Positions 23,506 to 29,452 of a DNA stretch of 29,452 nt are shown piece after piece; the stretch's first letter is position 1, and each line of letters starts with the position of its first letter. The notes under the pieces were generated by a model. The model made no database searches. It saw only the letters and a list, made by a program, of their open reading frames with translations, and was not told the origin of the DNA. Where the stretch lies: contig CAUGJE010000021.1 in the NCBI GenBank assembly GCA_959599915.1, positions 1 to 29,452 of the forward strand, written 5' to 3'. Origin of the DNA: an uncultured Collinsella sp. Its GTDB lineage: Bacteria > Actinomycetota > Coriobacteriia > Coriobacteriales > Coriobacteriaceae. The translations under genes and the position numbers were made by a program.

Positions 23506-24011
23506 GTGTATTGATCAGCAACGATGCCGAGCTCGATACGCTGCTCGACGCGCAGGAGGTAGAGCACATCTGCGAGGTCGTGCTTGCCGCCGAGGGCGTT
23601 GAGCGTGAAGTCGAGATTTCCCTTTCATATGTCGATGAGGACGAGATGCACGAGCTCAACCACGAGTGGCGCGGTATCGACCGTACCACCGATGTCCTCT
23701 CGTTTGAGTGCGACTCGGCCTTTGACGAGGATATTCCCGCCGACGAGACGCTCGAGCTCGGCGATATTATCCTGGCCCCGGAGGTCATTGCCCGTCAGGC
23801 CCCCGGCTTTGGTAATAGCCCTGCCGACGAGTGCCGCCTGATGCTCGTGCATGGCATGCTGCACCTGCTGGGGTATGACCATATCGAGGACGACGAGGCC
23901 GAGGTCATGGAGGCCCGCGAGGACGCCATCCTGCGCGATCTGGCGCTCGAGCGCGGCGAGGACCCCAAGCTGGTCCACGTTGGCCCCATCACCAACCACG
24001 CCCACGACTAG
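23502..24011 (+). CDS. ybeY: Endoribonuclease YbeY (rRNA maturation factor)
   Basis: The 169-residue metalloenzyme acts in 16S rRNA 3' maturation. It contains the YbeY zinc motif HGMLHLLGYDH with His at 117, 121 and 127, and DRTTDVLSFE at about 60-69. The start codon is TTG at 23502, inside the phoH stop (TTGA), with AAGGAG at 23491-23496; no in-frame ATG or GTG competes at the N-terminus. The TTG start plus overlap points to translational coupling to phoH, keeping the pair at matched levels. dgkA follows 9 nt after its stop. Confidence 0.94.
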   Translation: MSVLISNDAELDTLLDAQEVEHICEVVLAAEGVEREVEISLSYVDEDEMHELNHEWRGIDRTTDVLSFECDSAFDEDIPADETLELGDIILAPEVIARQAPGFGNSPADECRLMLVHGMLHLLGYDHIEDDEAEVMEAREDAILRDLALERGEDPKLVHVGPITNHAHD

Positions 24012-24020
24012 GAGCCGTCT

Positions 24021-24398
24021 ATGATTCCCGGATCGAACAAGGATCATCCATCCTTCTTAAAGTCGTTTTCCTACGCCATGGAGGGCTTCGTCACCGCCGT
24101 CAAGACCGAGCGCAACATTAAGGTCATGCTCGTAGCGGGCGTGTGCACCGTCATTGCCGGCTGCATCGTGGGGCTCGATATTGCCGAATGGGCCACGGTT
24201 ATCATCTGCTGTGGCCTGGTGATTCACGGCGAGCTGTGCAACACCGCCATGGAGGCGATCGTCGACCTGGCGACCCAGGAGCTCCATCCTCTGGCAAAGC
24301 GTGCGAAAGATATCGCCGCCGCCTCCGTATACGTACTTTCCATCACCGCCGCGATTGTGGGATTGCTGGTATTTGCCCACGCGCTCGACTTTATTTAG
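24021..24398 (+). CDS. dgkA: Diacylglycerol kinase / undecaprenol kinase (DgkA family)
   Basis: The 125-residue integral membrane kinase has three membrane helices (about 34-54, 58-76 and 100-123). The family signature includes ELCNTAMEAIVDL followed by HPLAKRAKDIAAASV, which holds the catalytic Glu and metal ligands. In Gram-positives this family often phosphorylates undecaprenol to supply the cell-wall lipid carrier. TAGGAG at 24010-24015 supports ATG 24021. The ybeY-dgkA-era order is the classical one in Firmicutes and actinobacteria. The substrate (diacylglycerol or undecaprenol) cannot be decided here. Confidence 0.92.
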   Translation: MIPGSNKDHPSFLKSFSYAMEGFVTAVKTERNIKVMLVAGVCTVIAGCIVGLDIAEWATVIICCGLVIHGELCNTAMEAIVDLATQELHPLAKRAKDIAAASVYVLSITAAIVGLLVFAHALDFI

Positions 24399-24410
24399 AA
24401 AGGGATTTCC

Positions 24411-25487
24411 ATGTTCGACACTATGCAGCCTATCGATGAAACTCTGGATGACGAGTCCCTGGATGCGGTGGATACCGAAGCGGCCGAGGCATACGAGGAG
24501 ATCGAGGAGTTCGACCCGTTTGAGGGCATGAGCGACGAGGAGCTCGACGCCCTGTGCGACGAGGACGACAGCCTCGCGGGCTTTGGCGACGTTGAACCCG
24601 GCTTCAGCAGCGGTTTCGTGGCCCTGGTCGGCCGCCCCAACGCCGGTAAGTCCACGCTGCTCAACGCCTGCTATGGCAAAAAGGTCGCCATCACCTCGCC
24701 GGTGGCCCAGACGACCCGCCGTCGCATGCGCGCCGTCGTCAACCGCCCCGGTTACCAGCTGGTCTTTGTCGATACCCCGGGTATCCACAAGCCCAAGGAC
24801 GGCCTGGGGTCCGAGCTCAACAAGAGCGCGTTGTTCGAACTGAACGATGTCGATGTCGTCGCGTTTTTGATTGATGCCACCAAGCCGATCGGCAGGGGAG
24901 ACGCCTGGGTTGCCGAGCGCGTCAAAAACGCCCGTTCCAAGAAGGTCCTGGTGCTCACCAAGGCCGATGAGGCCGACCCCGCACAGGTCATGGAGCAGCT
25001 TAAGGCCGCCCACGAGCTCATGGAATATGACGATGAGATCGTGACGTCGTCGGTCAAGAACTTCAACGTCGATGCCTTTATTGAGACCGTTGCGCACTTT
25101 TTGCCCGAGGGTCCGCGTTGGTTCCCCGAGGACATGGGTACCGACGCTTCCGATGAGACACTCGTTGCCGAGTTTGTGCGCGAGAAGGTCTTGCGCCGCA
25201 CCCGTGATGAGATCCCGCACTCCGTTGGCGTGATCTGCGATGCGCTCGAGCAGACCAAGAAGGTGCTGCGCGTGCACGCTACCATTTACGTCGAGCGCGA
25301 GGGCCAAAAGGGCATCATCATCGGCAAGGGCGGCGAGATGATCAAACATATCGGCATCGACGCTCGCCGCGATCTTGAGCGCATCTTTGGCACGCAGGTC
25401 TTTTTGGAGCTGGACGTGAAGGTCAAGGCCGGCTGGCGTGACGACGAGGCCCAGATTCGCCGCTTTGGCTACAACGCCGAGGACTAA
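24411..25487 (+). CDS. era: Ribosome-assembly GTPase Era with acidic N-terminal extension
   Basis: This 358-residue GTPase binds the 16S rRNA 3' end through a C-terminal KH domain (IIIGKGGEMIKHIG) and is needed for 30S maturation. G1 GRPNAGKS is at residues 74-81, TTRRR follows as G2, and G3 DTPGI is at 121-125. G4 reads TKAD in place of the usual NKxD. The first 63 residues are an extension not present in typical Era (about 300 aa), with 26 Asp/Glu and no Lys or Arg. ATG 24411 has AAAGGGA at about 24398-24405. An ATG at residue 40 would still leave 30 extra residues. recO follows. Confidence 0.93.
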   Translation: MFDTMQPIDETLDDESLDAVDTEAAEAYEEIEEFDPFEGMSDEELDALCDEDDSLAGFGDVEPGFSSGFVALVGRPNAGKSTLLNACYGKKVAITSPVAQTTRRRMRAVVNRPGYQLVFVDTPGIHKPKDGLGSELNKSALFELNDVDVVAFLIDATKPIGRGDAWVAERVKNARSKKVLVLTKADEADPAQVMEQLKAAHELMEYDDEIVTSSVKNFNVDAFIETVAHFLPEGPRWFPEDMGTDASDETLVAEFVREKVLRRTRDEIPHSVGVICDALEQTKKVLRVHATIYVEREGQKGIIIGKGGEMIKHIGIDARRDLERIFGTQVFLELDVKVKAGWRDDEAQIRRFGYNAED

Positions 25488-25502
25488 GGACGCGCGGCGC
25501 GC

Positions 25503-26252
25503 ATGGCAGGCTCCCGGACATATCGCACGAAGGTGCTCGTCCTCGATAAGACGAAGCTCAAAGAGACGGACCTGATCTTGACGATGCTTGACGAGCGGGG
25601 TCGGCAGGTTCGCGCCGTGGCAAAGGGCGCCCGCAAACCCGGTGGGCGCCTGGCTGCGCGCAGCGAGCTGTTCTGTACCGTCGATATGCTGCTCGCGCAT
25701 GGACGGTCGCTCGACGTGGTTTCCCAGGCCGAGCTTATGGAGGCGCCGCTCGGCGCAGCACCCGATTACGAGACGACCTGCGCCGCAAGCGCGATCGCCG
25801 AGGTCGCGCGTGTGTGCTCGTTCGAGGACGCCGAGGACCCGTATACCTTTGCCATAACGCAGCGAGCGCTTGCTCTGGTGGGCAGCGGGCTCGACACGGC
25901 GCACATGGATCTGCTTGTGGCGGCATATGTCTTTAAGCTGCTGTCGCACGTTGGCTATCGACCCGATTTTTCGGCCTGTGTGCTGTGCGGAGACCCCATG
26001 TTGTCGTATTTTTCGCCCCAGGCGGGCGGTCTCATGTGCGGGTCGTGCGCGTCGAGCATTCCGGGTGCCGAGTTGGTGTCGACCGGTGAGGTCGCGTGGC
26101 TGCGCGCCCTCATGTCCATGACCTTCGATGCACTCATGGCCGAGAGGGTCGATTCCCATACCGCTGCCTTTTTGTTGGGGCTTTCGCATGTTTGGGCTGC
26201 GACGCACACCGATCAGCGCCTCCGTGCGATGGAATTCATGTTGGGTCGGTGA
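25503..26252 (+). CDS. recO: DNA repair protein RecO
   Basis: The 249-residue protein mediates RecA loading with RecR on SSB-coated DNA. An N-terminal OB fold (TKVLVLDKTKLKETDLIL, then VRAVAKGARKPGGRL) precedes a helical domain. A four-Cys zinc site is present (CVLCGD, then CGSCA), as in many actinobacterial RecO proteins. ATG 25503 has AAGGA about 12 nt upstream, overlapping the end of era. The era-recO pair is conserved. It ends 138 bp before rpsO. Confidence 0.92.
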   Translation: MAGSRTYRTKVLVLDKTKLKETDLILTMLDERGRQVRAVAKGARKPGGRLAARSELFCTVDMLLAHGRSLDVVSQAELMEAPLGAAPDYETTCAASAIAEVARVCSFEDAEDPYTFAITQRALALVGSGLDTAHMDLLVAAYVFKLLSHVGYRPDFSACVLCGDPMLSYFSPQAGGLMCGSCASSIPGAELVSTGEVAWLRALMSMTFDALMAERVDSHTAAFLLGLSHVWAATHTDQRLRAMEFMLGR

Positions 26253-26390
26253 TGATGCGCAGGCGTGGGCTGCTTGTGGTAACATACCGACCTGTTGGTA
26301 CCTCGACCTTGGATGCTCGCTCCACCGGCGGCTTCCCAGTCCGAGGCGAATCGAGTCGCCCGCGGGCGACGTAAAACGAAAGGTGAAACA
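26253..26390 (+). ncRNA. Structured leader of rpsO (candidate S15 autoregulatory RNA)
   Basis: TGGTAACAT near 26277-26285 could be an extended -10 promoter. Downstream are two exclusive hairpins: GGCGA (26345-26349) with TCGCC (26356-26360), and GTCGCC (26355-26360) with GGCGAC (26365-26370). The second is part of a perfect 16-bp palindrome. GAAAGGTGA at 26378-26386 is the ribosome site. S15 controls its own leader in several phyla; whether this one is a binder is inferred only from location and structure. Confidence 0.4.
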
Positions 26391-26669
26391 ATGACTGTTT
26401 CCAAAGAGCGCAAGGCGGAGCTGACTGCCCAGTTCGGTAACACCCCGGTCGACACCGGTAACCCCAAGGTTCAGGTCGCCATCCTGTCCGAGCGCATCAA
26501 GGAGCTGACCGAGCACATGAAGTCCCACCAGAAGGACTTCCACACCCGTCGTGGCCTGCTCATGCTCGTCGGCCGTCGTCGTCGTCTTCTCTCCTACATC
26601 AAGAAGAACGACATCGTCGAGTACCGTGAGCTCATCAAGGCTCTGGGCATCCGCGACAACATCCAGTAA
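26391..26669 (+). CDS. rpsO: 30S ribosomal protein uS15
   Basis: The 92-residue protein is uS15, a primary 16S rRNA binder. It includes TVSKERKAELTAQFG near the start and HTRRGLLMLVGRRRRLLSYI at about 50-70, the conserved rRNA-contacting part. ATG 26391 follows GAAAGGTGA; upstream in-frame codons from 26295 are leader. A terminator separates it from pnp, though the rpsO-pnp order is conserved and some read-through is likely. Confidence 0.96.
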   Translation: MTVSKERKAELTAQFGNTPVDTGNPKVQVAILSERIKELTEHMKSHQKDFHTRRGLLMLVGRRRRLLSYIKKNDIVEYRELIKALGIRDNIQ

Positions 26670-26685
26670 GGATTTGTACATGCTA

Positions 26686-26716
26686 AGAGCGTCCTGCGCA
26701 GCGGGGCGCTCTTTTT
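26686..26716 (+). terminator. Intrinsic terminator between rpsO and pnp
   Basis: AGAGCGTCC (26686-26694) pairs with GGGGCGCTCT (26703-26712), with one T-G pair and one unpaired G, then TTTTT. It should reduce, perhaps not abolish, transcription from rpsO into pnp. Confidence 0.85.
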
Positions 26717-26783
26717 GTGTAAGGGCGCGAACAATCACGCTCTGAAGCGTGGCGGGGGCAGGGGGCCCGCGTCACATGAGAAG

Positions 26784-26806
26784 CCCGCAGGCAAGGGGCC
26801 TGTGGG
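26784..26806 (+). promoter_or_regulatory. Hairpin directly upstream of the pnp ribosome-binding site
   Basis: CCCGCAGGC (26784-26792) pairs with GCCTGTGGG (26798-26806), nine pairs with one G-T, around a 5-nt loop. AAAGGAG begins 3 nt later at about 26809. PNPase controls its own mRNA through leader hairpins in E. coli; a similar role is possible here. Confidence 0.5.
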
Positions 26807-26819
26807 GTAAAGGAGAACA

Positions 26820-29066
<2,247 letters not shown>

Positions 29067-29089
29067 TAGCTACACATAAGCAGCACCGC

Positions 29090-29120
29090 AAGGGCGACTC
29101 CGGACAGGGGTCGCCCTTTT
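29090..29120 (+). terminator. Intrinsic terminator after pnp
   Basis: AAGGGCGACTCC (29090-29101) pairs with GGGGTCGCCCTT (29107-29118) with one T-G pair and a 5-nt loop. It runs into TTTT at 29117-29120, where the left arm of the long inverted repeat starts. Confidence 0.9.
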
Positions 29121-29259
29121 GCTTGCGCCCGGGAGGGCCGCATATGAAGTTTCCTGCTCTACAGTCCTGCGCAAGACGGAAAGCACATTAAGTGCTTTCC
29201 TTTGCGTGCGGAACTCGCGATAAACTTCATATGCGGCCCTCCCGGGCGCAAGCAAAAGG
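29115..29259. repeat. 145-bp element with 38-bp perfect inverted repeats
   Basis: 29115-29152 is the exact reverse complement of 29222-29259, 38 of 38 bases. The arms run from CCTTTTGCTTGCGCCC to CATATGAAGTTT. The 69-bp centre contains a second perfect stem, GGAAAGCAC with GTGCTTTCC (29178-29200), and CGCAA/TTGCG just outside it. The whole can fold as one long hairpin. No frame inside has a ribosome site. It may be a MITE, an invertible segment, or a stable structural RNA; the sequence does not decide. Confidence 0.8.
29178..29200 (+). repeat. Nested hairpin at the centre of the inverted-repeat element
   Basis: GGAAAGCAC and GTGCTTTCC form nine perfect pairs around the loop ATTAA. Confidence 0.8.
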
Positions 29260-29312
29260 ACTGGTTAGTGCCGCTCGCTATTTAGTTAGACAGTCTATTC
29301 AGTAGTCAGATT

Positions 29313-29390
29313 TCAGATCTGTAGATAGCCGCAGCAGCATCTTCCCAGATAAAACCGACCAAAATAAACCTGTCCCTTTTTGGCAGGTTT
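29313..29390 (-). other. Possible C-terminal remnant of a minus-strand reading frame (unconfirmed)
   Basis: On the minus strand a frame open into the contig end reads RFILVGFIWEDAAAAIYR and stops at TGA (plus 29313-29315). The composition is protein-like, but there is no start, no recognised domain, and much of the upstream part would lie in the unreliable G-rich tail. It may equally be part of an interspersed non-coding repeat. 29260-29312 shows nothing recognisable. Confidence 0.2.
29366..29390. repeat. Short hairpin near the contig end
   Basis: AAACCTG (29366-29372) and CAGGTTT (29384-29390) pair, with CC/GG inside after a bulged T. T-runs lie only inside the loop and stem, so it is not a clear terminator. 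Confidence 0.45.
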
Positions 29391-29452
29391 CCCGTGGGGG
29401 GGGCGGGGGTGGGGGTTGTGGGGGGGTGGGGGCGGGCGGGAGGGGGGGGTGT
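29391..29452. other. G-rich low-complexity tail, probable sequencing artefact
   Basis: Nearly all bases after CCCGT are G, broken by isolated T, C and A. This is unlike any other part of the window and resembles poly-G miscalls from two-colour sequencing at a contig end. It should not be interpreted as biology without read support. Confidence 0.75.

Noticed and set aside
24057..26738. A very long open frame (about 890 codons) on the minus strand opposite dgkA, era, recO and rpsO
   Set aside because: It spans five well-supported plus-strand genes, has no Shine-Dalgarno or domain, and is explained by the strong third-position GC bias that removes stops from the opposite strand.
29115..29259. 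The long inverted repeat as an amplification fold-back artefact
   Set aside because: A fold-back would continue as the reverse complement of the pnp terminator beyond the right arm, but the sequence diverges after 29259.

Overview
The window reads as a chromosomal contig from a high-GC actinobacterium, most likely class Coriobacteriia and probably Collinsella. This is inferred from gene content, not from a database search. The supporting signs are an actinobacterial-type integration host factor next to gmk and rpoZ, a complete PyrK/PyrD (class 1B) pyrimidine operon, and strong GC bias at third codon positions. The 3' end (about 29391-29452) is an almost pure G-rich tail that looks like a sequencing or assembly artefact, so the window probably ends at a contig end.

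Left edge (1-1600). The 3' end of a sortase-anchored surface protein gene (LASTG signal) is followed by a decayed IS3-family element, about 1.04 kb with 27-bp imperfect terminal inverted repeats. Its transposase is broken by an internal deletion or frameshift near 470 and a 1-nt frameshift at the first catalytic Asp. rpmB (bL28) follows on the minus strand with its own terminator and promoter.

Pyrimidine block (1860-7335). A leader with a strong intrinsic terminator and a competing upstream pairing precedes pyrR-pyrB-pyrC-pyrK-pyrD-pyrF. Five of these genes encode UMP synthesis steps from carbamoyl phosphate onward and one encodes the regulator PyrR. carAB and pyrE are not in the window.

Information-processing block 1 (7458-10028): mihF, gmk, rpoZ and thiI lie nearly end to end and close with a perfect 13-bp terminator hairpin. 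Competence and replication block (10199-14253): comEA-comEC (DNA uptake) overlap, then holA (DNA polymerase III delta) has its own promoter. rpsT is a separate unit with a terminator.

Translation and proteostasis block (14737-24398 and on): lepA (apparently leaderless), dusB-type dus, hemW, two dnaJ-type genes, mtaB, phoH, ybeY, dgkA, era and recO, mostly with short gaps or overlaps. The first dnaJ lacks the usual C-terminal domain II and ends in predicted membrane segments. Era carries an acidic N-terminal extension of about 63 residues. rpsO and pnp follow, each with structured leaders and terminators.

Right edge (29090-29452). The pnp terminator runs directly into a 145-bp element made of 38-bp perfect inverted repeats around a nested hairpin. 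After that come about 100 bp of unassigned sequence, a further hairpin and the G-rich tail. Most of the window is conserved housekeeping DNA. The strongest unusual items are the membrane-type DnaJ, the 38-bp inverted-repeat element, the IS hairpin that buries its own Shine-Dalgarno sequence, and the acidic Era extension.
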